From positions 3,526,968 through 3,590,967 of the forward strand of contig OY725497.1 in assembly GCA_963281255.1 (NCBI GenBank): a stretch of DNA of 64,000 nucleotides, in the 5' to 3' direction. The translations under genes were made by a program, and so were the position numbers. This document shows positions 1 to 10,300 of the stretch, in pieces (within the stretch, counting starts at the first letter, position 1; the number at the start of each line of letters is the position of its first letter). Under the pieces are notes generated by a model that worked only from the letters and a program-made list of their open reading frames with translations, was not told the DNA's origin and searched no databases. The stretch comes from Aphrocallistes beatrix. Lineage: Eukaryota; Porifera; Hexactinellida; Sceptrulophora; Aphrocallistidae.

Positions 1-432
1 TTGTGGCCATAATTTTACACGGTGGCTCAAGCGACACAATATATAGGAAGTGGTATACAAAGAGTTTTCTCTAGATTTTGATTTTGTAAATTGGTATCAC
101 TTGTGAATGTGTTAAGAAGTAAATTCAAGCTTCAATATCAATCTAATAAGGTACAATAAGAGTGTATGATAACACTGATTAGAACTTTCTGACCGCCCTA
201 AGTAGATCGAAACAGTATTTTTTTTTTCGAATAGTCGGTGGGTTTTGAATGGCCTGGATTTCTACAAGGAAGAAGGTCTTAATATCGCATCAAAATTAAT
301 AAGAACGACTAGCGTACAAATGCACAAACAGAGAACAATTATCAGCCTATTGACAGCAATCATTAAGTTTGAATTATCATAAAATCACATTGTTGTAATC
401 TGTCCTTTTGTTAGTCAATTACCTACAAGCAG
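1..432. other. Intergenic, nothing recognised
   Basis: AT-rich sequence downstream of SAE1. I see no open frame, repeat with terminal inverted ends or RNA gene here. Confidence 0.6.
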
Positions 433-1464
433 CTAACAGAGCTTTTCTACAATGGCATGACTGTCGATTCCATTGTACACAAAAAAGTTGTTAAGAGGCT
501 GGTCCTTGCCAGAGAGACCCTTTATAACCTCCTGAGCCATGACTCCCCCGACTATAGCACATATGGGGCTGAGGTCTAAAGGGGCGTATTTAGCGAAATC
601 GCATGGAATGAATGGCTTATCCCCACTCGCTAAATTATGTTCCTTTTCTATCTGCTTCGCAATTCCAATTAATTCCTGCGTATCTTCTGCAATCGTCTCC
701 TGGCTAACTCCGCGTTTTTTAAGTTCTTTAAATTCGATTAGCGCCAGTAGGATGAAAACGGAGTAATTGAGACGCCTACGCTGCTTGCTAGTTAGATCCT
801 TCCAACTGTGAGAAAATATACTGGAAATTGGAGAGAAATTTTCTTCATGACTTTCTACAACTTTCTCGCTTTCCAGTTTCCTCCGCTTGACGGCAGTCGT
901 CTCAGGTATCTTCATCGTCTCCTCATTGTAAGCATGGCAGAGCAGATCTGAAGCCATGAACCCGTAGAAACCAAACGTATCTCCACATAAAAACTTTATT
1001 TTCATCTCCCTACATATCTCATTGACGCGTATCAGTTCAGATTTAGGAGCGTTAGTAACGCAGACAATATCAAACTGCTGGAAGAAATCATGAGATTTGG
1101 AGTCTAGTTTATCTTGCTTTGCTTCAATACTAACCATCGGGTTCAGTTCATTACACCGAGCAACAGCCGCTTCTGCCCTGTTCTCACCCAGCTTTCCATG
1201 GTACAACAGGAAGCTAGCCCCAGGGGTACACGAGGGGTCATAGAGTTCGTGGTCTAATATGGTCATGCTCTTAACTCCTGCTAGTACAAGGTTTTTTATC
1301 ACCTCTGCACCCAGACCACATACCCCCGACACTAGCACCCTGGCAGATCGGAGTCGCCGCTGGGCCTCGACCCCCCACAGCCGGATCTGTCGGTCGTACA
1401 CCTCCGCTTCTGCCTTGCTGAACTGGACCTGACTAGCAGGACTGTTTGAAGTGGCTTCAGCCAT
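433..1464 (-). CDS. SAE1: SUMO-activating enzyme subunit 1 (E1 heterodimer, AOS1 type)
   Basis: The non-catalytic half of the SUMO E1; with UBA2 it adenylates SUMO and passes it to the E2 UBC9, mainly in the nucleus. The 343-aa product opens with the E1-like YDRQIRLWG block, followed by a Rossmann nucleotide-binding stretch (VSGVCGLGAEVIKNLVLAG, then TILDH). The C-terminal part contains PICAIVGGVMAQEVIK, typical of the family. No catalytic cysteine domain is present, as expected for SAE1. Human SAE1 is 346 aa, so the length fits. I chose the methionine at 1464 (MAEATSNS) because 18 extra residues readable upstream look like translated 5' leader. A single exon; family assignment is firm. Confidence 0.93.
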   Translation of the reverse strand: MAEATSNSPASQVQFSKAEAEVYDRQIRLWGVEAQRRLRSARVLVSGVCGLGAEVIKNLVLAGVKSMTILDHELYDPSCTPGASFLLYHGKLGENRAEAAVARCNELNPMVSIEAKQDKLDSKSHDFFQQFDIVCVTNAPKSELIRVNEICREMKIKFLCGDTFGFYGFMASDLLCHAYNEETMKIPETTAVKRRKLESEKVVESHEENFSPISSIFSHSWKDLTSKQRRRLNYSVFILLALIEFKELKKRGVSQETIAEDTQELIGIAKQIEKEHNLASGDKPFIPCDFAKYAPLDLSPICAIVGGVMAQEVIKGLSGKDQPLNNFFVYNGIDSHAIVEKLC

Positions 1465-2072
1465 GCTAAGATTCCATATTATCAGAGTAGTGTTAATATA
1501 TCCAACATATACTATCAATGTGCATATACGTATGTACGTATAGTATACGTATGCATATAGTGACTGATCTTTTTCCTATAGAAGTAGCCTAGACTACTCT
1601 TAGCTACTAGTTCCTTTCTGTCGTGAAGAACATTCCATGATCTACATTTTGATTCACGAAATATGAATAATAACTGCATTCAGAACCGAATTTTAAATAT
1701 AATGTTCTCGCTTTGAAAAGAAAATACCACCTAACTAGATTATTTTTCTAAAGTCATCAAATTTTGGAGAAAAATACAGAAAACTGCAGTTGACTGTAAT
1801 AAGCTGGCAGGTATGATATATGCATAACTATACCTAAATAGCTGAGCGGAATCGAACAAGCGGTCACGCTCGATAGGGCTAGGACAATTCGAGAACGGAT
1901 TGTTGCTACATTCCTGACACATTCATGCACTGCTAGGGAAATGTTTAATAACAGGAGTTAATAGTATACTGTATTTATCAAAATATAAGTGACAAGTAAG
2001 TGAGAAATGGGTAGTATAACAAAAATATAAGTAAAAAAGTAAGAAATGTTAAGGTGATCTGTACTGATATCT
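1465..2072. other. Intergenic between SAE1 and the dynein-stalk array
   Basis: AT-rich. It holds one copy of a 76-bp direct repeat (listed separately) and no convincing gene. Confidence 0.5.
1715..1790. repeat. 76-bp direct repeat, copy 1
   Basis: Matches positions 3898-3973 in the same orientation with about 4 mismatches in 76. The two copies sit 282-283 bp beyond either end of the dynein-stalk array gene. The nature of the repeat is unknown. Confidence 0.85.
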
Positions 2073-3614
2073 CTAATTAGAAGGCACCATCTCAGAGGTG
2101 GTATCTCTCTGTTCAGCATTCGCATTCAACTGCTTCAGCTTATGTGTGATGATTCCATACTGATAGATACTCCTTATCCACTCCATTAAGCCTACAGCAC
2201 TGGCACTCACACATTTTATTCTATCAGAGTTGAGTTCTGGATTGTCGATGTAAGGTTCCAACTTCTCCAGAACTGAATAGGGAATGCGATCCTTATCAAA
2301 TGATTGGAAATCTCTGACTGTCTTCGAAAAGCGTGGTGTGTAAGGTTGTACATTGCGTGTAAATAGAATGGAATTTGCATCTCGGACATATTTAACTACA
2401 GCGGGAGGCTTGTTGAATGTCTTCATTTCCTCTATGTCACCCTTTGAAACCTGCGGTATGTTCTTGTTCGCGATTTCCAAATCTCTCCCCAGTGAATTTA
2501 TCGTGTCGGTATCAGAAACTTCAATATTTAAGCTGGAGATTTTTTTCTTAGCTGGAGGAATGAGAGGGGGAAAAGATTGCGAATCCTTTGAATATGTTTG
2601 TTGTGCTGGTTTCTGCTTAGGATTTACACCCAACTGCTTCAGCTTATGTGTGATGATTCCATACTGATAGATACTCCTTATCCACTCCATTACGCCTACA
2701 GCACTGGCACTCACACATTTTATTCTATCAGAGTTGAGTTCTGGATTGTCGATATAAGGTTCCAACTTCTCCAGAACTGAATAAGGAATGCTATCCTTAT
2801 CAAATGATTGGAAGTATCTGACTGTCTTTGAAAAGCGTGGTGTGTAAGGTTGTACATTGCGTGTAAATAGAATGGAATTTGCATCTCGGACATATTTAAT
2901 TACAATGGGAGGCTTGTTGAATGTCTTCATTTCCTCTATGTCACCCTTTGAAACATGCGGAATGTTCTTGTTAGCGATTTCCAAATCTCTCTCCAGTGAA
3001 TTTATCGTGTCGGTATCAGAAACTTCAATATTTAAGCTGGAGATTTTTTTCTTAGCTGGAGGAATGAGAGGGGAAAAAGATTGCAAATCCTTTGAATGTG
3101 TTTGTTGTGCTGGTTTCTGCTTAGGATTTACACCCAACTGCTTCAGCTTATGTGTGATGATTCCATACTGATAGATACTCCTTATCCACTCCATTACGCC
3201 TACAGCACTGGCACTCACACATTTTATTCTATCAGAGTTGAGTTCTGTATGGTCGATATAAGGTTCCAACTTCTCCAGAACTGAATAAGGAATGCGATCC
3301 TTATCAAATGATTGGAAGTCTCTGACTGTCTTTGAAAAGCGTGAGTGAGAAGGTTGTACATTGCGTGTAAATAGAATGGAATTTGCCTCTAGGACCAATA
3401 TTATTACAACGGGAGGGTTGTTGAATGTCTTCATCTCCTCTATGTCACCCTTTGAAACATGCGGAATGTTCATAGAAGCGATTTCCAAATCTCTCTCCAG
3501 TGAATTTATCGTGTCGGTATCAGAAGCTTTAAAATCTAAACTGCTCTTTTGGTAGGATTGAGGTCTTTCAGAAGAGAAGGAATGTGCCTGTAGTTTTGAG
3601 TGGATAGTGCTCAT
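2073..3614 (-). CDS. Tandem triplet of dynein heavy-chain microtubule-binding (stalk) domains, no motor
   Basis: A 513-aa protein built from three nearly identical 168-aa units (exact 504-bp period in the DNA) starting near residues 31, 199 and 367, after a 30-aa leader. Each unit resembles the stalk tip of axonemal dynein heavy chains: a short helix (INSLERDLEIA), the hinge block DIEEMKTFNKPP, then a middle part with FDKDSIP, and the block YIDNPELNSDRIKCVSASA followed by VMEWIRSIYQYG, matching the dynein pattern Y-I-(S/D)-NP-x-F-x-P-x-x-I-x-x-VS-x-A-x-x-x-x-x-WV-x-A-x-x-x-Y. Units are joined by basic, proline-rich linkers (LIPPAKKK). There is no AAA+ ring, linker or signal peptide. By family knowledge the stalk tip binds tubulin; a multivalent microtubule binder is my inference. 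The high identity between units implies recent amplification or gene conversion. Single exon. Confidence 0.78.
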   Translation of the reverse strand: MSTIHSKLQAHSFSSERPQSYQKSSLDFKASDTDTINSLERDLEIASMNIPHVSKGDIEEMKTFNNPPVVIILVLEANSILFTRNVQPSHSRFSKTVRDFQSFDKDRIPYSVLEKLEPYIDHTELNSDRIKCVSASAVGVMEWIRSIYQYGIITHKLKQLGVNPKQKPAQQTHSKDLQSFSPLIPPAKKKISSLNIEVSDTDTINSLERDLEIANKNIPHVSKGDIEEMKTFNKPPIVIKYVRDANSILFTRNVQPYTPRFSKTVRYFQSFDKDSIPYSVLEKLEPYIDNPELNSDRIKCVSASAVGVMEWIRSIYQYGIITHKLKQLGVNPKQKPAQQTYSKDSQSFPPLIPPAKKKISSLNIEVSDTDTINSLGRDLEIANKNIPQVSKGDIEEMKTFNKPPAVVKYVRDANSILFTRNVQPYTPRFSKTVRDFQSFDKDRIPYSVLEKLEPYIDNPELNSDRIKCVSASAVGLMEWIRSIYQYGIITHKLKQLNANAEQRDTTSEMVPSN

Positions 3615-4321
3615 CCTATGAGGATAAAGAGATGCTAATTGCGTATAAAATCAATGTTGTTAAAAGCAATTTCTGATATAAAACTACTTAAATAACTTTA
3701 GATTATTTGTAATAAATTCCCTGAGCTGAATTTATACTTTTAAACCTCGTGGCAATAAACGTACAATTCTAATTATATCATGTACACATATCAATTCTAA
3801 AATTAAACCTTTTCTGGACATTGAATGATTAAACTTTGGTCTAAATATAAATAATTGCTATATTTATAACTGAATCAAATGGAATGTTGTCACTTCGGAA
3901 AAGAAAATACCACCTAACTAGATTCTTTTTCTAAAGTAACCAAATTTTGGAGAAAAATACAGAAAACTGTAGTAACAGTTTACCTTCTTAGTTCTCCATC
4001 TCTCGAACCACGCTTCAGTAATCAGAACTCTAATGATATGAATTAGTACAGAGATGATATTTTGAACTTTGTAATCAACATTATATAAAATTTCACGCTG
4101 TAATAACAACAAAAATGTGGCACATACGTACTACTATATGTCTAAGGGATGCTCAGAAGTCAGCAAAAATAATTTTATAGCTACTGTTTAGCTAATTCCA
4201 GGTAAATTTGAGAACAACTGAAACTTGATATGAAATATACAATTTCCAATTATGTTCAATGAAGGCTATACATGTGTCTATATATTAACTAATCTGCATA
4301 TGTTATTGTCTCGACCCTAAA
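3615..4321. other. Intergenic / shared upstream region
   Basis: Divergent promoter space between the dynein-stalk gene (-) and the adhesion-GPCR gene (+). AT-rich; contains the second 76-bp repeat copy. No TATA box or other site I would defend. Confidence 0.4.
3898..3973. repeat. 76-bp direct repeat, copy 2
   Basis: Partner of 1715-1790, same orientation, about 95% identical by eye. Confidence 0.85.
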
Positions 4322-7300
4322 ATGAAATTAATTATTGTCATTCTTTCCATAGCGAGTACATTATCTATTACTCAGGTGTCAGGAACTAATGCAGCTCAAG
4401 AAGCATGCACGGTTTGTAACTGCGACCATACAAGGGTGAACTGTCATTCAAAAGGTCTGATCGAAGTTCCAAACAATATTCCAAGTGAGACAACTCAATT
4501 GTAAGTTATACTTTTAATTCTAAAACTCCACATCTTAACATCCGAGCAACTTTTAGAATAATTACCCGTATGAACTTCAATCAAGTTTACAAGCCAAATT
4601 GCATTATACATTTCACAATTGAATTATTACTGAAAATCATCTATCATCAAATACTAATTTCATAAAAATTAAGAGCTAAAAATCCCAGGAGCTTAGCCAT
4701 CTCAGCCCATACATCAGGCCTTTAGGATCTGCACTGGTGAATGCCCCCATCCCATATGAGAGAGGCATGAATAAGTAGAAGCTGTAGCCGAGAATAGCGA
4801 TACAGCCAGTAGCCATGAAATTACGAAATAATATAGCGTTCTCTGTCTTGTTGAATATAGCGCTAGCGAGAAGTACAAATGAAAAGTCGAGAGTGGTTGC
4901 AGAGAGCATACATGAGAATAGCAATGCCGGAAAGTAGTGATGGAAGTATAGGACACGCCCCATGAGATAAAATGGCACGTAGTGCATCCCCCAGCCCAAT
5001 AAGAAGAAGAATCCAGTGGACAAAAAATTATAACAGAGCGACTTGAATTCATATGGGATTTCCATTTGGCGCTGCATTATGCACATAAAAACTCCAAGTT
5101 GAAGGAGGTACACGATTATGAGAATGAGGTTTAACCAGAATACGACGGGGTTACCAAGTAGATACACACGATGGTTTCCACTGGAGAAGTGCTGCCCCAT
5201 GTAGTTCAAGGGCCACTGCCATGGGAGAGAAGTCACCTCTCCCTCTTTTGGTTTTAAATTATTATTGTTCTCTGCCATCACCCACTGAGATTCAATCAGT
5301 TTAGACAGAAATGAGGGTTGGTGTGTATATGCAACGATCGTATCCAGTTTATCATTATAATTGTATTCTACGTTCCATTTGGTCCCAGCGTGTTGTATAA
5401 ACGGGTTACAAGTAACTTCCAGCTGCTCCCAACCCCATTTCGGTAGCTGCACGTTATGAGAATGCAATGCGCAACGCATGTGGTGATGGTAGAGTTTGAT
5501 TACGCTGGTAAGTGTTTCAACTGGTTCTCCTATCTCGCCTCCCACCACCTCCACTATCCAAATATCATTACTATCTCCTGTCCCATTCTCTCCATACCCA
5601 GATACCTGATAGTGGAACTTGGATATCGGAGCGGGGTTCTTGTGACTGTGGAGGTTCCTATGAGTTGCTAAATGTTCTAGACGGATAGCGTCCCCACTCT
5701 TCAGAATAACGGGCTCTAAGTTTGGTGGCAATTCCATATCATAAGGTTTTATCAAAAATAAATTGTTGTCGTCCTTATGTGAGTAAGCTGTGATTTGTTG
5801 CTGGGCTGGCCCAACGTCTTCGGGGTAGAGGTGGTAGTGAGAGTGAAGTAGCCCCCCAGCTGGCCGGTGGTTCTTGAGCGTGATGACAGAGCCAAAGGCA
5901 ACGTACCTTGCTACGGTGAGTTCGTTAAGAGGATTGCCTCTCAAAGATGTTTGGAAAAGTGAACTGAAGAACCCATCTCCCTCCCCGGAGTTACTGAGCA
6001 GAATAAAATGTATCGCGAAAAAGGTAGAGTAGATCAGCAATGGCAGCGCAATGAGCAATATCACTCGGATCATAAAGTAAGCAAATATTTCCGCAAAAGT
6101 GATTTCCCAGTTCCCTATAAGATCCCATAATTGCTTGATAGTTATGAAACCGACGTAGAGTATCGTGAATGCACCCACCCACTTCACACTGAATGCACAA
6201 GCAATTGAAATTCCACATAACGCCATCCAAAAATACCAACTAATGCTCGGGGAGAAATCGAAAAGACAATGCACTTTAGCGATAGACAGAGCAGACAGCA
6301 TGATGAAGAATAGCAAGGGAGGATCCAACAGAATGTACTGGGATAATGTTAAGGTGCCTGTATCGAAAATCACAAAGAAGCTAGCTATTAGAGAAGCTGA
6401 TAGGGATGAAGTGAGGGTAAACATCGTCTCAAATACCATGGGGGGCAAAAACGTACCTAGTGTTACACAGAACACCCGCATCGGAATGTAAAAATCGCCA
6501 TCATACTGGAGGCCCGGTTCCTTGAATGAGAATGAAGCATTATATCCTGTCAAATAGCCAACAAATGCAATCAGCATCTTGCCTAGCGGGGGGTGCACAT
6601 CAAAGAAGAAACTGCCGTTAATATAATTATTTGCATGCTTTCCGAAATGCGTTTCATCCCAGGCAACATGGGCAGGGAGGGTGATCGTATGAAATCTGGT
6701 TGCGAATGAACAAACTGTAACACAAGTAAGGGCTAGTAGGTACGCTATGGTGGGGTGTATTAGTGCGTTTTTTTCAATATGTGCTCGTAATATTTCATGC
6801 GTTCGAACTTCTTCGTTAATTTCTCTAGCAAAGTCAGCGTCTTCATTAGCTTTTTTAGTTATTCGAATCTTATCATTCTCTTGCACCCCTTGTCTCTGTT
6901 CTTTGTTCCTTCTTTTCACTTTCGTCTGCTGACTATCTTCAGTTTCTTGCATAATTTGTTCTTTAATATAAATTAAGCGATGGTGTTAAAGTTCAAGCTT
7001 AACAAATGAAAGCTAAATATGTAGGTATGTAACGCAGCGATTTGACAATCCCTACCTTATAGTATTTTATAAGCACAGTTTAATTTTTTAAGTTGACCAA
7101 CTAACTTACTCTCACGGTCAAAATCTGAACACCGAGTTTATATTTATTGTTAACATTTCTTATAGGATTCTCGGAACAAACCCGATTAAAGAGATCAAAA
7201 ATAGCTCATTTTATGATTTACTAAATTTGCAAATATTGTAAGTTTCTATCCCAATGTTCTTAACTAAATTGGAGTTAGTATGGTAAAGGTAGTTTAATTA

Positions 7301-10300
7301 TTCCCACACATTCACTAGGTATCTCGATGCTACACAAATCTCCACCTTACAGGATGGAGCTTTCAAAAACCTGAGTTCCATGACATTATTGTAAGCATTA
7401 CATAAGTACTTTAAGCACTAATGATTTGACTTTACTTCTCCTTGATTAGGAATCTAGCAGAAAACCCGAATTTAAAACAGCTTCCAAGTAACTTATTCGA
7501 AGGATTGACGAATCTTAAAGAATTGTGAGTTGAAATAAATGAAAATGCCTACATTTCACTCATATGGTATGATTCGGGTGTTGTGGCGTGTTTAATGGAT
7601 CAGTAACCCTGTTCTAAAAGTCATTCTTGCACAATACTGAATTATGATCCATGATAATCTTCTATTATTCTATTCTTAATTATGGTTACAACCTTTTTTA
7701 AATTTAGGGGTCTAGTTCCATTAAAAAATTAAACGAATAGTGTTTACATACTTCATTCGTTTTTGGGAGTAAAAAAAACAAAAAACAAAAAAACATTTCG
7801 GTAAACCACTAACTACAAAGAATTCGAATTAATAATTTCTTCAAAACTGTAGATATCTGAACCAAGACAACATTGAATACTTAGAAAATGACATCTTCAA
7901 GCAGCTGAATGAGCTTTCTATCTTGTAAGTTATGTTATGAAGAGTTTAATTCAACAAAAATGAGAAAAAAACAAAAACACGGTGGGATGCCAAAATCCCA
8001 GAGTAGTTTATGAGTATTTATTACACCAATCTGAATTAAACAATGGAGTAAAACTCTTAGATTATAGCAATCCTGAAGAGTCACAAAACAAATATGCTAA
8101 AAATAATCACACAGCAAAAAGATGTTACCATAAAAATGGTATTTATGTATATTAACATAAATTATTGTTCAAATTTATCAGAACTGAAATCCTGTAACAC
8201 TTCCAGTGATTGAAAATGGTTGGTAGGCACAGCACGATAGAGTTTTCTCTTGAAACAGCAATTTGTCTTTGGAAAAATGAACAGCGAGGAGAGCAGTAGC
8301 AAAATCGCCCCAATGAGTAGGATAATGGAGAAAGAAACGAGTACGCCGATCAACGTTGTAGGCTTTGTCTGTAGCATTATGTAGCGCAATTCTCCGAGGA
8401 GAGAATCTTCGCGTATTTTTACCAGGGAACAAGTGTTTTTGTAAGGTTCATCAGGATTGCGTGTGCAGTTGCAGCATGCTGTCAGTAGGTGTGTAAAATC
8501 GCAACAGGGTAGACAAACGGATTCTAAACTCAAATGATATCCATCCGTGCAAGCGGTACAGTCCGTAGGGTCACTCCCTCCCGTGCAGGTGAGACAAGTG
8601 GAATGGCACTCATCACACATCTGCGTGGACTTCTTATAGTAGAACCCTCCGGGGCAGTCCATGCTGCACATGTGCTGTAACATGTCCGTGTTGTAGCACT
8701 GGAGGCAGTTGTCATGAGAGGTACACTTGAGACACCCGAGCGGACACGGTTTGCAGCTGCCGTAGCTATCCTTGTACATCCTCTCACCGCACTCAGTGAC
8801 TGGGTTCACGCAGACTCCATTGACGGGAAATAGACCAATGCTACAACTAGTACATGCCTTGTTGTCACCCCCAATGCAAGTTGAACAGGATTCATGACAA
8901 GGCTGGCAGAAACCCTCGGAGTAGTGGTCGTAGTAAGACCCATCCGCACAGAATGGAGTGCAGCTCCCATTCCCAATTGTAAAGTTTCGATTGCAAGCGA
9001 GACATTGCGAAGGAAAGGTCGAGTTACATTCATCACAATTAACATTGCAGTGTAGACAGGTTTTGCTGTTTTCGTCGGGGTAATATCCCTGAGGACAATG
9101 AGACACACAATCCCAAGTGTCCTTGACGCGGTAGTGCTTACAGAGGTCGCAACCAGAACTGAGCGAGTTGGCACAAGTAGATACACACTCTGAATCACAG
9201 CTGGCTGGGATACAATCATAGGAGGGGGGAGGCTCTTCTGTTCCGTACAAGACAATATTCACTGAATTCACTGTGGCGGCAGTGTTACCAAGAGAGCGGA
9301 TGGACAGTTTCCACACACCAGACGGGTTCTCGCCCCAGAAATGAGTGCTCATTAACGGCCAACTGTGGAATCCCTGTCGCGTCGTGTCGTAAGATCTCTT
9401 ATGATACATTAAAGAGGTCGTTTTAGATGGAGATGTTAGAGATATCTCTATATCACCTCTTTGCCCGCTGTTGATACTGAGAGAGAGAATTACTTGCACA
9501 TGCTCCAGAGACCTGACAAATGTTGATTCGTCTTTGCTGTAGTTACAACCGTCAGAGGTTGCTGTTATCTGGATGGTCTTGTACCCGCCTACAGAAGTAG
9601 GCTGGTTTGCGTCAGGTTCCAGATTGCACGTGTGCTGGACCCCTACAGTGATCCAGCTACGGGCACGGTTCACGAGTTTATATGCATTTAACACCCCGAA
9701 TCCAAACTCCGTCGAAGCCTTGTAACCCATCCCGTTCTTGACCCAGTTCCCGTGGAGCCCATCACTGTCCGAGGAGAGGACCACCAGGTGCTGAATGTCA
9801 CGCCAGGTCAGGTGCGGATTCACCTCCAGAGCGAGGGCTAGGATCCCAGCAGCCATGGGAGCACTTGCACTGGTACCCGAATGCTTTTGAGTGCACCCAT
9901 CCCTGATGTCAGTGCTTAGAATCATTTTTTGACCGTTACTTCCGGATGAGTAGGTAGAGGTGAGGGTAGAGGAGCAGCGTTCAGAGTACCAAGGACTTTC
10001 ATTCGATTGAGAGACAGAACTGACGGAAATGGTGTAGATGGAGAGTGCGTATCCGTCCGCGTTGCACGAGTCATGAATACCGCCGTTCCCTGATGCCCAC
10101 ACGAAGATGGAACCGAGACCGGACCGACCTCTGTTGGCGCCGTCTTCTAGCGACTTCTTAGCCAGACTGCCAGGACCATCTAGAGTCCTCCCGTCGTCCT
10201 CAGGCCCCCACGAGCTGCTGTAGATGTCGATGTGTTGCGGTCTGAATCCGAGACTGGACCCCTCGACAAGATCCGTCACGGATCCGTCCAGCATGCGAAT

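Noticed and set aside
2353-3555. Plus-strand open frames repeated three times opposite the dynein-stalk array
   Set aside because: They are antisense shadows of the 504-bp repeat; the minus-strand reading carries the dynein pattern and spans all three units without a stop.
1715-3973. Treating the 76-bp direct repeats as terminal repeats of an LTR-type element
   Set aside because: Far too short, no TG...CA ends, no priming site, and the enclosed gene is a dynein-stalk array, not an element protein.
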